From WJMT01 sp964456985 (GTDB lineage: Bacteria > Acidobacteriota > Aminicenantia > Aminicenantales > Aminicenantaceae), in NCBI GenBank assembly GCA_964456985.1, contig CAYWDH010000007.1, forward strand, positions 1-64,000: a stretch of 64,000 bases of DNA. The letters run 5' to 3'. Positions 6,977 to 15,765 of this stretch are shown here, piece by piece (positions within the stretch are counted from its first letter, which is position 1; every line of letters starts with the position of its first letter). A program made the position numbers and the translations under genes. The notes under the pieces were generated by a model. The model saw only the letters and a list, made by a program, of their open reading frames with translations. It ran no database searches and had not been told where the DNA came from.

Positions 6977-9900
6977 TCATTCTTTTGAAAGTTTTCGGCC
7001 CCGCCAGACATAATAAATCGCTGGAATGACAATGAGTGTTAAAACGGTTGAGGTTATTAATCCGCCCACCATAGGAGCGGCGATCCGCTTCATCACTTGG
7101 GACCCTGTCCCGTGACCCCACATAATGGGCATCAGACCCATAATGGTTGTGGTCACTGTCATAAGCTTGGGGCGAACCCTTTCCACAGCTCCCTGAACAA
7201 TGGCTTTATGAAGGTCTTTTCGTGAATTCATCTTTCCATGTAAAAGGCGTTCCTTATAGGCATTATCTATATAAAGAAGCATCACCACTCCTGTTTCTGC
7301 CGCAACACCTGCCAAGGCAATAAATCCAACGCCCACTGCTACGCTCATATTATAACCGCTCATCCACATAAGCCAAATTCCTCCAACCAAAGCAAATGGG
7401 AGAGACATCATAATGATCAAGCTTTCTGTGATGTTTTTGAAATTGAAATACAACAGCATGAAAATAATGAGAAGGGTCACAGGCACAACCAACTGCAGTC
7501 TTTTCCGCGCCCGCTGCATGTATTCGTACTGCCCGCTCCAAACAATGCTGTATCCCTGAGGAAACTTGACTGAGGTATCAACAACCCTTTTGGCTTTCTT
7601 CACATAAGAACCCACATCAATATCCTTTAGATCCACATAAAGCCAGGCTGTTCTTCTGGCATTCTCACTCTTAATGGCTGCGGGTCCCTTCTTAATCTGG
7701 ATATCCGCCACTTGTCCCAGAGGAATCTGAGCCCCTGAGTGTGTTGGGATCAATACCCGTTTTAAGGACGGTAAATCATCCCTTAGTTCACGGCTGTACC
7801 TTACATTCACAGGATACCGCTCCAATCCCTCCACTGTAGTGGTCACATTCAATCCGCCTACAGCTGACATAATGATGTCTTGAACATCGCCGACTGTTAA
7901 CCCGTAGCGGGCAGCAGCTTCTCTATCTATGACAAAGTCGATGTAATTTCCTCCTGTAACTCGTTCCGATATCACACTCCCTGTCCCTGGAATCTGACGT
8001 ATTACTGCCTCTATCTGCTCTCCCAGATCACTGAGGATCTGCAGGTCAGGACCCATCAGTTTGATTCCCACAGGAGTTTTAATTCCTGTGCTGAGCATAT
8101 CAATACGGGTTTTGATGGGCATGGTCCAGGCGTTAGTCAAACCAGGAAACTGGACCGCTTGGTCCAATTCTTCAGTGAGCTTCTCAATGGTCATCCCAGA
8201 CCGCCATTCTTCTTTGTCTTTAAGCATGATCGTGGTTTCAATCATGGTTAAAGGTGCAGGGTCTGTAGCTGTTTCAGCCCGCCCGATTTTCCCAAACACA
8301 GATTCCACTTCAGGAAAACCGGCAATGATTTTATCTGTTTGCTGAAGCAGCTCCTTGGCTTTAGTAATTGATATTCCCGGTAATGTGGTGGGCATATACA
8401 GAAGATCTCCTTCATTAAGCGGAGGCATAAACTCAGATCCGAGTCTAGAGAGAGGAAACATTGTAATAAAAACAATCAGCAATGCGGCAATAATGGTGGC
8501 TGTTTTGTGTTTGAGAATGAATTGGATAACCGGACGATAGGAACGGATGAGAATCCGGCTGAGAGGGTGTCTATTCTCCGGCTTTATCTTGCCTCGGATA
8601 AAATACCCCATTAAAACAGGGACCACTGTGATGGCAAGAAAGGCTGAGGCGGCCATGGCATAGGTCTTTGTGAATGCCAGAGGCCTAAAGAGTTTTCCTT
8701 CCTGCTGCTGCAGAGTAAAGACAGGAATAAAGGAGAGAGTGATGATGAGCAGGGAATAAAACAAAGCCGGACCGACTTCTTTTGAGGCTTTGACAATGAG
8801 CGCCCATCTGTCTCTGCGCTTTTGAAAGGATTCCCTCTCCATATGCTTATGAGCGTTCTCGATCATCACAACAACCGCATCCACCATGGCCCCAATGGCA
8901 ATAGCGATCCCCCCTAAAGACATGATGTTAGCATTGAGTCCTTGAGCCCTCATCACAGTAAACGCTGCTAGAACTCCTAATGGAAGAACACAAACAGCGA
9001 CCAATGAGCTTCGCAGGTGAAGAAGAAAAATAATGATGACCAAAGCTACTACAATAGTCTCTTCAAGTAACTTCTCTTTTAATGTGGAAATAGCCCGTTT
9101 GATCAAAGAAGAACGGTCATAAGCTGTTTTCACCCTTACACCGTTAGGCAGTCCTTTTTGTAGTTCTGCCAGTTTTTCTTTTACCCCTTCTATGACTTTG
9201 AGGGCGTTCTCACCAAAACGAATGACCACAATTCCCCCAACAGTCTCACCTTCTCCATTCCACTCCGCCACTCCGCGCCGAAGTTCTGGCCCGAGATGGA
9301 TACGGGCAATATCCTTAAGAAGAAGGGGGGCATTGTTCGGTCCCATACCAACAGGAACCTGCTCTAAGTCATCGATATTCTTGATGTATCCCAAGCCTCT
9401 GACCATAAACTCGGTCTCTCCCATCTCAATCAACCGGCCTCCTACATCATTATTGCTCCGCTTTATAGCAGATATCACTTTCTGAAGGGGAATGTCGTAC
9501 GCTTGGAGCTTAACAGGGTCGACCTCTACCTGATACTGCTTGACAAAACCACCCACACTGGCCACTTCGCTGACCCCCGGAACACTGGCCAGCTCATAAC
9601 GCAAATACCAGTCCTGAATAGACCTCAACTGCTGGAGGTCATATTTGTCACCTCCATCCAGGACATATTCATACACCCATCCCACACCGGTCGCATCCGG
9701 TCCTAACTGTGGTGTCACTCCCTGAGGAAGACGGCTGCCCGCGAAATTCAAATACTCCAGAACACGACTCCGTGCCCAGTAAAGATCGGTCCCATCCTCA
9801 AAAAGGATGTACACAAGTGAAAAACCGAAAAAAGAATACCCTCGGACTACCCGGGCATAAGGAACAGACAGCATAGCTGTGGTTAAAGGATAGGTTACCT

Positions 9901-10090
9901 GGTCTTCGACTACGTTCGGCCCCTGGCCTGAATATTCTGTGAGAATAATGACCTGGACATCACTAAGATCGGGTATGGCATCCACCGGGGTTGTCTTCAT
10001 AGATACAATCCCAGCTATGATCAAGGCTATGATCCCAATAGCGACTAAAAACCGATTGTTCACAGACCATTCAATGATTTTTTCCAACAT
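6977..10090 (-). CDS. cusA: CusA-type Cu(I)/Ag(I) RND efflux pump
   Basis: A full-length (1037 residues) heavy-metal-efflux RND permease of the inner membrane, proton-driven and part of a tripartite complex with the adaptor and TolC-like channel encoded upstream. The monovalent-cation signature GAMVDAVVVMIENAHKHME is present in transmembrane helix 4. All three methionines that form the CusA copper/silver site are recognisable: LLYMP, RSGMT and RIDMLSTGIK. The C-terminal half repeats the RND fold and ends in the GHGTGSQVMKRIAAPMVGG and VIPAIYYVWRGRK segments. It starts one nucleotide after the cusB stop, which implies coupling. Confidence 0.95.
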   Translation of the reverse strand: MLEKIIEWSVNNRFLVAIGIIALIIAGIVSMKTTPVDAIPDLSDVQVIILTEYSGQGPNVVEDQVTYPLTTAMLSVPYARVVRGYSFFGFSLVYILFEDGTDLYWARSRVLEYLNFAGSRLPQGVTPQLGPDATGVGWVYEYVLDGGDKYDLQQLRSIQDWYLRYELASVPGVSEVASVGGFVKQYQVEVDPVKLQAYDIPLQKVISAIKRSNNDVGGRLIEMGETEFMVRGLGYIKNIDDLEQVPVGMGPNNAPLLLKDIARIHLGPELRRGVAEWNGEGETVGGIVVIRFGENALKVIEGVKEKLAELQKGLPNGVRVKTAYDRSSLIKRAISTLKEKLLEETIVVALVIIIFLLHLRSSLVAVCVLPLGVLAAFTVMRAQGLNANIMSLGGIAIAIGAMVDAVVVMIENAHKHMERESFQKRRDRWALIVKASKEVGPALFYSLLIITLSFIPVFTLQQQEGKLFRPLAFTKTYAMAASAFLAITVVPVLMGYFIRGKIKPENRHPLSRILIRSYRPVIQFILKHKTATIIAALLIVFITMFPLSRLGSEFMPPLNEGDLLYMPTTLPGISITKAKELLQQTDKIIAGFPEVESVFGKIGRAETATDPAPLTMIETTIMLKDKEEWRSGMTIEKLTEELDQAVQFPGLTNAWTMPIKTRIDMLSTGIKTPVGIKLMGPDLQILSDLGEQIEAVIRQIPGTGSVISERVTGGNYIDFVIDREAAARYGLTVGDVQDIIMSAVGGLNVTTTVEGLERYPVNVRYSRELRDDLPSLKRVLIPTHSGAQIPLGQVADIQIKKGPAAIKSENARRTAWLYVDLKDIDVGSYVKKAKRVVDTSVKFPQGYSIVWSGQYEYMQRARKRLQLVVPVTLLIIFMLLYFNFKNITESLIIMMSLPFALVGGIWLMWMSGYNMSVAVGVGFIALAGVAAETGVVMLLYIDNAYKERLLHGKMNSRKDLHKAIVQGAVERVRPKLMTVTTTIMGLMPIMWGHGTGSQVMKRIAAPMVGGLITSTVLTLIVIPAIYYVWRGRKLSKE

Positions 10091-10091
10091 G

Positions 10092-11513
10092 TCACTTCAC
10101 CTTATCCTGTTCTCTCTGACTTTGGATTGTCCTCATCTTGGCTATCGCTTCACGCGTTTTGCTTTCTGAATCAAGCAGAAATTGTCCGGATACCACAACT
10201 TCCTCATTATCGAACAAACCGGAGATAACCTGCACATATCCATCCTCGGATTCTGCACCGACTTTTATCTCTCGCGGCTCAAATTTTCCATCACCTTGGG
10301 TCACAAAAACAATTTGACGCTTTCCTGAATGAATGACGGCTTCTGAAGGGATAGCCATGGTATCTTTTGCGGCATGACTGTAAATCAGGACTGTAGCGTA
10401 CATTTCAGGCTTTAGGGCTTGGTCATGATTGTCAAACACCAACCTGACTGTATTAGCCTTTGACTTCTTATCAAGATACGGATAGATAAAATCAACTTCG
10501 CCAACCCGTTTTGTTCCCATGACGTGATCCAGTTCAAGCTCAGCCTTTTGTCCAACTTTAATATGAGAAAGCTCTGATTCATAGATAGAGGCTTCGACCC
10601 AGATTTTGTCCAAATTGACAATGTGAAAAAGGTCCTTACCTGGAGCGACTTCGTCCCCCTGCTTTACATTCTTGTGAGTGACAATCCCTGTCACTTGAGA
10701 TCTCAGAAGAATAGTCCGGAGAGCCTTTCCGGTCTCTCTTATTTTTTTAATCTCCGCTTCTGGGATATCCCAATATTCCAGACGTTCTCGAGCTAGAGTA
10801 ATCATTTTTTTCGCATTATTCCGTACGCTCTCATAAGAACTTGACGATAACTTCTGGTAATTCTTCAGAGCCAACAAGTACTCTTCCTGAGTAGATACCA
10901 ATTCAGGCGAATATATCTCCAGCAAAGGTTGACCTTTTTGGATCTTCTCTCCTGTGGTGTTTATATATAATTTCTCGACCCATCCGCTTATTTTGGTAGT
11001 GACAGTAAATTCTTTATCCTCAGCGTAACTCACCTTTCCGTAAGCCCTGATAACATTAAAAATATCCCTGCGCTTGACTTTTGCCACACGCAGGTTCATA
11101 TTCTGCTGCAAAACACCATCAATGGTTATACTTCCAGCCCCACCTCCTTCTTCTCCCTCATAAACAGGAACCAAGTCCATACCCATTTTAGACTTTCCCG
11201 GCTTATCATAGACCTCAGTGGGATCCATAGGAGCACGCCAGTAAAGAATCTTGCCCTTTTCGGATGAATCTCCGGCTAGTCCCTTTTGCTTATCTTGCCC
11301 AGAGCTTTTTATGGGAGTAAGTTTCATCCCGCATATGGGACAATTTCCCGGTTCATCAGAAATGACATCCGGATGCATTCCGCATGAATAAAGCTGCCTT
11401 ATTTCCTCTTGAGGCTCTTTTCCTGAAATTCCCACTTCCGGCATGATAAAATAGGCTGCCGCAGCCCCTGCGAGAATTCCAATTACAAGGATTATGATTG
11501 ATTTTACTTTCAT
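10092..11513 (-). CDS. cusB: CusB-type periplasmic adaptor with metal-binding domain
   Basis: Membrane fusion protein that links CusA to the outer-membrane channel and hands over metal in the periplasm. It has an N-terminal membrane anchor (about 5-24), then a heavy-metal-binding YHS-like domain YSCGMHPDVI...CPICGMKLTP (about 42-67) and a second related stretch, RAPMDPTEVYDKPGKSKMGM, rich in Met. Barrel-sandwich and helical-hairpin regions follow (GWVEKLYINTTGEKIQKGQPLLEIYSPELV), then the beta-barrel and membrane-proximal domains. The length (473) fits the family. It lies 9 nt downstream of cusC. Confidence 0.93.
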   Translation of the reverse strand: MKVKSIIILVIGILAGAAAAYFIMPEVGISGKEPQEEIRQLYSCGMHPDVISDEPGNCPICGMKLTPIKSSGQDKQKGLAGDSSEKGKILYWRAPMDPTEVYDKPGKSKMGMDLVPVYEGEEGGGAGSITIDGVLQQNMNLRVAKVKRRDIFNVIRAYGKVSYAEDKEFTVTTKISGWVEKLYINTTGEKIQKGQPLLEIYSPELVSTQEEYLLALKNYQKLSSSSYESVRNNAKKMITLARERLEYWDIPEAEIKKIRETGKALRTILLRSQVTGIVTHKNVKQGDEVAPGKDLFHIVNLDKIWVEASIYESELSHIKVGQKAELELDHVMGTKRVGEVDFIYPYLDKKSKANTVRLVFDNHDQALKPEMYATVLIYSHAAKDTMAIPSEAVIHSGKRQIVFVTQGDGKFEPREIKVGAESEDGYVQVISGLFDNEEVVVSGQFLLDSESKTREAIAKMRTIQSQREQDKVK

Positions 11514-11522
11514 TCTTGACTC

Positions 11523-12845
11523 CTAAAACTCATTTTTTTCATTATTCAGTGACTGTTGTTGTTCCTGAAGGACATCCATCCCAACAGCACGTTCGTAATC
11601 TGCCAAATTTTTATAAAAGTCAGATAACGTAAAAAAATACTGCAGTTCATAATTCTGAAGCATCATCCAATTGTTGATAAGGGTCAAAAAATCAACTTTT
11701 CCAACCTTATAACCTGCCTGAGCTGACTCCAGAGATTGCTGAGCCTGGATGAGCAATCCCCCTTGATAAAGCTCAGCTCTCTTTCGGTTCTTTTCCATCT
11801 CTGCCAGTATGCTTTGTATTTCAGATAAAACATTGTTTTTTACACTCTCATACTCTGACTTGACCGCCTTAAAGTTCAGCTCTTGTTGGGCCATGTTTGC
11901 CTTCTGCTTGCGGTTCAAATAAAGAGGAATATTCACAGACAGAGTCACTGATAAAAAGTCAGTCATCTTTCTCATATCAGCGAGGTCATTTCGCTGTCTG
12001 TAGCTGGCTCCGACAGTGAAATCAGGCCAAACCTCACGATCAGCAAGTTTGACCTCTGCTCCTTGCTTTTGAATCCTTTGATTCCATGCTTTTAAAAGCG
12101 GCCTGTGCTTTTCGATTTCTTCGACAGAAAATATCTTTTGCGAACCATCCGGGAGTATCAATTCCGGTGAGGTCTTATCAACATAAGCATGAACAGGTCT
12201 ATTCAACAGTGCATTCAACCGAGCGGAAACAGAAAGCCTTTTTTGTTTCCACATGATGAATTCATCTTCCAGTTTTGATATTTCAACCTGAGCGCGCAGA
12301 ACATCCTGTTGAAGCCCGGAACCTGTCTTGTACTTGGTTTCTGACACAAAGGCAAACTGTTCCATCAAAGCCTTGTTTTTTTGAATCGTTTCAAGGGTCC
12401 GGTCAATGGCATATAGGTCAAAATAATTCTGCTTGACCAATTGAATGACTTGATTCCGAATCTCCTCTTGTTGATACTTCATTGTAGCTGCCTCATATTC
12501 GGCAATATCAGAGGAAATAGATAATTTACCTGGGAAGGGAAACATCTGCATGACACCAATCACTTTTCCTGTCATGGGATCCTGATCAAAGGACCAACTA
12601 CTGACTGGAAGATTGGACAGGCTGAAAATGAACTGAGGATCAGGAAGGGCCCCTGCTTGAGGAATTACTTTTTCAGCAGAAAGCGCCCGTTGATAAGCTG
12701 CTTCAAGCCTGGGATTGTTCTCCAATGCTTCCTTTATCATTTCTTCGAGTTTACTGCTCTGATCAACAGTATCCCTTGTGAATGACAGAAGATGTCCACT
12801 GATAATAAATGTAACCATAAAAAACACTAGTAAATACTTTTTCAT
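11523..12845 (-). CDS. cusC: TolC-family outer-membrane channel
   Basis: A 440-residue outer-membrane efflux protein (two OEP repeats) with an N-terminal signal peptide ending near residue 22. Long amphipathic coiled-coil helices dominate, with the family motif AALPDPQ-like AGALPDPQFIFSL near the N terminus and QAQQSLESAQAGYKVGKVDF in the second repeat. It would form the trimeric tunnel for CusBA. The ribosome site GAAGGA stands 8 nt before the ATG, and the ATG overlaps the stop of a 23-codon upstream ORF, so translation is probably coupled. The symbol is given by context; sequence alone says TolC family. Confidence 0.88.
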   Translation of the reverse strand: MKKYLLVFFMVTFIISGHLLSFTRDTVDQSSKLEEMIKEALENNPRLEAAYQRALSAEKVIPQAGALPDPQFIFSLSNLPVSSWSFDQDPMTGKVIGVMQMFPFPGKLSISSDIAEYEAATMKYQQEEIRNQVIQLVKQNYFDLYAIDRTLETIQKNKALMEQFAFVSETKYKTGSGLQQDVLRAQVEISKLEDEFIMWKQKRLSVSARLNALLNRPVHAYVDKTSPELILPDGSQKIFSVEEIEKHRPLLKAWNQRIQKQGAEVKLADREVWPDFTVGASYRQRNDLADMRKMTDFLSVTLSVNIPLYLNRKQKANMAQQELNFKAVKSEYESVKNNVLSEIQSILAEMEKNRKRAELYQGGLLIQAQQSLESAQAGYKVGKVDFLTLINNWMMLQNYELQYFFTLSDFYKNLADYERAVGMDVLQEQQQSLNNEKNEF

Positions 12846-12913
12846 TTTATCTTTCCTTCTATACTGAATTCATTGACATAATTTATGATTGAATTCTTTG
12901 ATTCAATACTCAT
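12842..12913 (-). CDS. 23-codon leader ORF overlapping cusC
   Basis: ATG at 12911-12913 is preceded by a strong Shine-Dalgarno sequence (GAGGTGAT, 7 nt spacing). It opens a 23-codon ORF (MSIESKNSIINYV...) whose TGA overlaps the cusC ATG as ATGA. The peptide is rich in Asn, Ile and Ser and has no Cys, Met or His beyond the start, so metal binding is unlikely. The arrangement is that of a translational coupling leader. No homologue recognised. Confidence 0.6.
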   Translation of the reverse strand: MSIESKNSIINYVNEFSIEGKIK

Positions 12914-13036
12914 CTTGATAATCACCTCACTTTTATATATATTATATATAGTATCTATAGTTTTTATAGGAATTAATGGTAAAAATTTTTCCTTCTATTT
13001 TTTTTTAAATCCCCATCACACAAACAGGATCTCACT

Positions 13037-13321
13037 TTAATGCCTTGAAAACCTTTTTAAAATATCAACCACTTCTTCTATTTTCCTGGCCTTATCCTCT
13101 TTGCTTCCCTTTGCGAAGGATTGATGGACACAACCTCTAAGATGTCTTTCCAGGATATTCCCTTCAACACTCCTTATGGCTCCCACAATGGAATTGAGCT
13201 GGGTCAGTATATCCACACAGTACCTCTTCTGTTCAATCATTCTTTGAACTCCCTTAATCTGCCCCTCTATTCTTCTTAGCCTAATCAATTCTTGTTCATG
13301 TGTTGTTTTCTGATCATTCAT
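13037..13321 (-). CDS. csoR: CsoR-family copper-sensing repressor
   Basis: A 94-residue all-helical repressor. The Cu(I) ligand set of CsoR is complete: Cys35 (RYCVDIL), His60 and Cys64 (ERHLRGC). The family helix RRIEGQIKGVQRMIE is at 16-30. Apo-CsoR binds a G-tract operator and is released by Cu(I). The gene is the first in the minus-strand csoR-leader-cusCBA-PII set, with ribosome site TTAGGAGAT. Its promoter carries a CsoR-type site between the -35 and -10 boxes, so autoregulation and co-regulation of the efflux genes is expected. The 120-nt gap to the leader ORF holds an AT-rich stretch and a CTATA/TATAG inverted repeat but no clear terminator. Confidence 0.92.
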   Translation of the reverse strand: MNDQKTTHEQELIRLRRIEGQIKGVQRMIEQKRYCVDILTQLNSIVGAIRSVEGNILERHLRGCVHQSFAKGSKEDKARKIEEVVDILKRFSRH

Positions 13322-13339
13322 TTTTTTATCTCCTAATTG

Positions 13340-13368
13340 ATTATAGCATACCCCCCCATGGTATTCAA
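13340..13368 (-). promoter_or_regulatory. csoR-cus operon promoter
   Basis: Minus strand: TTGAAT (13363-13368), 17-bp spacer, perfect TATAAT (13340-13345). Transcription would start near 13333, giving a 12-nt leader with the csoR ribosome site. Confidence 0.75.
13348..13364. promoter_or_regulatory. CsoR-type operator
   Basis: ATACCCCCCCATGGTAT: 5-bp inverted arms ATACC/GGTAT around a C/G tract, the hallmark of CsoR/RcnR operators (A-form G-tract). It fills the spacer of the csoR promoter, so bound repressor would block RNA polymerase. Confidence 0.7.
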
Positions 13369-13525
13369 CTTTTTTTAAAGTGATGCGGTACTCTGCTGTG
13401 GGCCCACTCAGAAATTTCCTCTATTCTACCGCTTTCCCGCTTTATAATCTGTGTAATTAACAGCAATATAATAAGTCACCTCTCTTCAAGCTAAGTTTAA
13501 TGGAAAATACTCTGATTTATTTTCA

Positions 13526-13553
13526 TTGACTTTATATTATTACTCCCTATATT
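13526..13553 (+). promoter_or_regulatory. Promoter for the membrane protein gene
   Basis: TTGACT (13526-13531), 16-bp spacer, TATATT (13548-13553), upstream of the plus-strand gene at 13621. Confidence 0.5.
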
Positions 13554-13620
13554 ATTGTAGTTCTTAATGGAGCGTTAGGGTGTAAACTAAATAGCCTTCC
13601 TTAAAATTATTATCGAATGA

Positions 13621-15708
13621 GTGAGTATCATGAGAGCCATTTTGAGCTTACGCTCAAGATTTCTTTTATCCCTAATAGATATTTTTCTGGTATTTGTTTT
13701 CATTCTTGTTATCACAGATTTCAAACAGGCGGTCCTTTTTTTAATCATCTCATTAGTTTTTCTTCTTCCTGGATTCACTTGGGGAAATATGTTGGGATTA
13801 TCCCGCTATGGTTTTTATCAACCTCACTTTGAGATATTAGGATTTGCCATAAGCACATTTATCTGTCTTGTCCTCTACACATTCAAACTATTCAGCAGCC
13901 CTCTTATAATCACAGCCTTACTTCTCTTGGTATCGTTTGTCCCACTTTTGATCAAAATGACATCCGGATACAAAAAAAACGCTTCAAATCCAAAAGAAAA
14001 GAAACCTATCGAAACAAACAGCTCATCTGAAATCAAGATAAAAGCCTGTTCTGTCATCATAACATGTATTCTCCTCATCACTGTTTTTTTGCCCATATCT
14101 CATATAGGTAAGCCCACGCTATCGGGGTATGCTTATCGCGCCTATTTCAACAGCGATTTTTTGAAGAATGTGACTTTGACCGCAGAAATAGCAAAAAACA
14201 GATTCCCTCCTCAGAATCCATATCTTCATGGCAAAACGCTTCATTATTATTGGTTGATATATTTTTTCCCCGCATTACTAACCAAATCTAAGTTTTTCGC
14301 TGTCGAGATCTCTTCGCAAAATGCCTTCATCATGACCACAATTCTGATTGCCCGCATATTTCTATTGTGTTTGTTTCTCTTTTTGACTTCAAAATTAAAA
14401 AATTTATTAGCCGCGTTTTGGGCCACTGTTCTGGCTTTCACTTGTTACAGCTATGAGATATTCTATGTCTGGTGGGATATAAAGCAGAAAGGTTTCAAGC
14501 TCTTCAGTCATTTCTTAGCGTATAATGTTGATGGTGCCACCAGGTGGTTTATAGGGCACCCCCAGTTAGACGGCTATTACCGTTCATTGATTTTTACACC
14601 TCAGCACCTCATCGCTGTTACACTGCTTATTCTGCTGATGCTTTTTATATTAAGTAAAAAAATGCCTCAACTAAAAAAAACTGTTCTCATTGGCTTTATA
14701 TTGGGGCTCAGCTTGGGTTACAGTGTCATCATCGCCTTGGTTATTTCTGTTTGGTATTTCCTCTATGCCGGTTTAGGCCTTCTTGATTTTAAAAATCTCC
14801 GCTCGAAGTTGATGTCCATATTTATACCTTTATCGATCGAAGCAGTATTCTATAGATATTTCAGATACTTTAAGGCATTTACTCCAAATACCGAGACACC
14901 TGTCTATCATCCGTTTCATCATGTATTAGCAAGGCCCTTTTTCTTCCTTTTAATGAATCTCGGACCCTTACTCGTTTTTATGGTTCCGGGTATAGTGATC
15001 CTCTTTTTCTCCTCTAAGAGAATGTTTTTATTGACTTCACTGGCCGGCGGTATCTCATTGATTTTTATTTTCTTCATCTCTTTGCCAAACCATCCCTCTG
15101 ATATCGGACTCAAGAGTGGACTTGTTTTAAATCTATGTGCGTGTATCGGGACCGCCGCCTTCTTAACTCTATTCAATAAGATAAAAGTCAAGCTTTTTAA
15201 ATATGCCTTTCTATCTTTAATCCTGATCATATCCATTCCAGCATTTGGAACGACCTTGCTTGATATGTTTAACAGCAGCAATGTCGGTTACCGCCAATTC
15301 ACAACGAATATTAAATATTCTGATATGAAAGCTTGCTTCTGGATCAAACACCATTTACCTGGGGACTGTGTCATCCAACTCTATCCTGATAATGAGATAA
15401 GCGATTGCTGCTCACTCATCCCTACTTTTGCGGAGAGGTCAACATGTATGGGCGATGAGATACACTCAATGATTTTTCAAATACCAAAAACAGCTTATGA
15501 AAAAAGAAGAATGGAAATCAAATCCATTTTTGAAAAAAAAGATATCTCAGCTTCCATGAGCATTATTGATGAATACGGAATCGATTATCTCTTTATAGGA
15601 GATAATGAGCGTAATTTGTTTCCAGAAAAAGTAAAGCAATTTTCCAAATTTCCTATTGTCTATAGCAGCGATGGAATTCTGATTATCAAAGTGAGTTCCT
15701 CAAAATAA
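13621..15708 (+). CDS. Large polytopic membrane protein, GT-C glycosyltransferase-like
   Basis: A 695-residue protein with a dozen or more hydrophobic helices. The region around 160-220 (FNSDFLKNVTLTAEIAKN, FPPQNPYLHGKTLHYYWL) resembles the first periplasmic loop of GT-C fold, lipid-sugar-dependent glycosyltransferases, in which an acidic residue in this loop is catalytic. The C-terminal soluble part (from about 570; KHHLPGDCVIQLYPDNE, DEYGIDYLFIGDNE) resembles domains seen in DUF2298/YfhO-like membrane proteins. It may glycosylate an envelope polymer or protein. The start may be GTG 13621 or ATG 13630; neither has a strong ribosome site. Family assignment is inference. Confidence 0.6.
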   Translation: MSIMRAILSLRSRFLLSLIDIFLVFVFILVITDFKQAVLFLIISLVFLLPGFTWGNMLGLSRYGFYQPHFEILGFAISTFICLVLYTFKLFSSPLIITALLLLVSFVPLLIKMTSGYKKNASNPKEKKPIETNSSSEIKIKACSVIITCILLITVFLPISHIGKPTLSGYAYRAYFNSDFLKNVTLTAEIAKNRFPPQNPYLHGKTLHYYWLIYFFPALLTKSKFFAVEISSQNAFIMTTILIARIFLLCLFLFLTSKLKNLLAAFWATVLAFTCYSYEIFYVWWDIKQKGFKLFSHFLAYNVDGATRWFIGHPQLDGYYRSLIFTPQHLIAVTLLILLMLFILSKKMPQLKKTVLIGFILGLSLGYSVIIALVISVWYFLYAGLGLLDFKNLRSKLMSIFIPLSIEAVFYRYFRYFKAFTPNTETPVYHPFHHVLARPFFFLLMNLGPLLVFMVPGIVILFFSSKRMFLLTSLAGGISLIFIFFISLPNHPSDIGLKSGLVLNLCACIGTAAFLTLFNKIKVKLFKYAFLSLILIISIPAFGTTLLDMFNSSNVGYRQFTTNIKYSDMKACFWIKHHLPGDCVIQLYPDNEISDCCSLIPTFAERSTCMGDEIHSMIFQIPKTAYEKRRMEIKSIFEKKDISASMSIIDEYGIDYLFIGDNERNLFPEKVKQFSKFPIVYSSDGILIIKVSSSK

Positions 15709-15765
15709 GGCAAGCCTCTCCATCTTAAGTTGTCCATACAGTTCATAAAGAACAGCCACCTTTTT

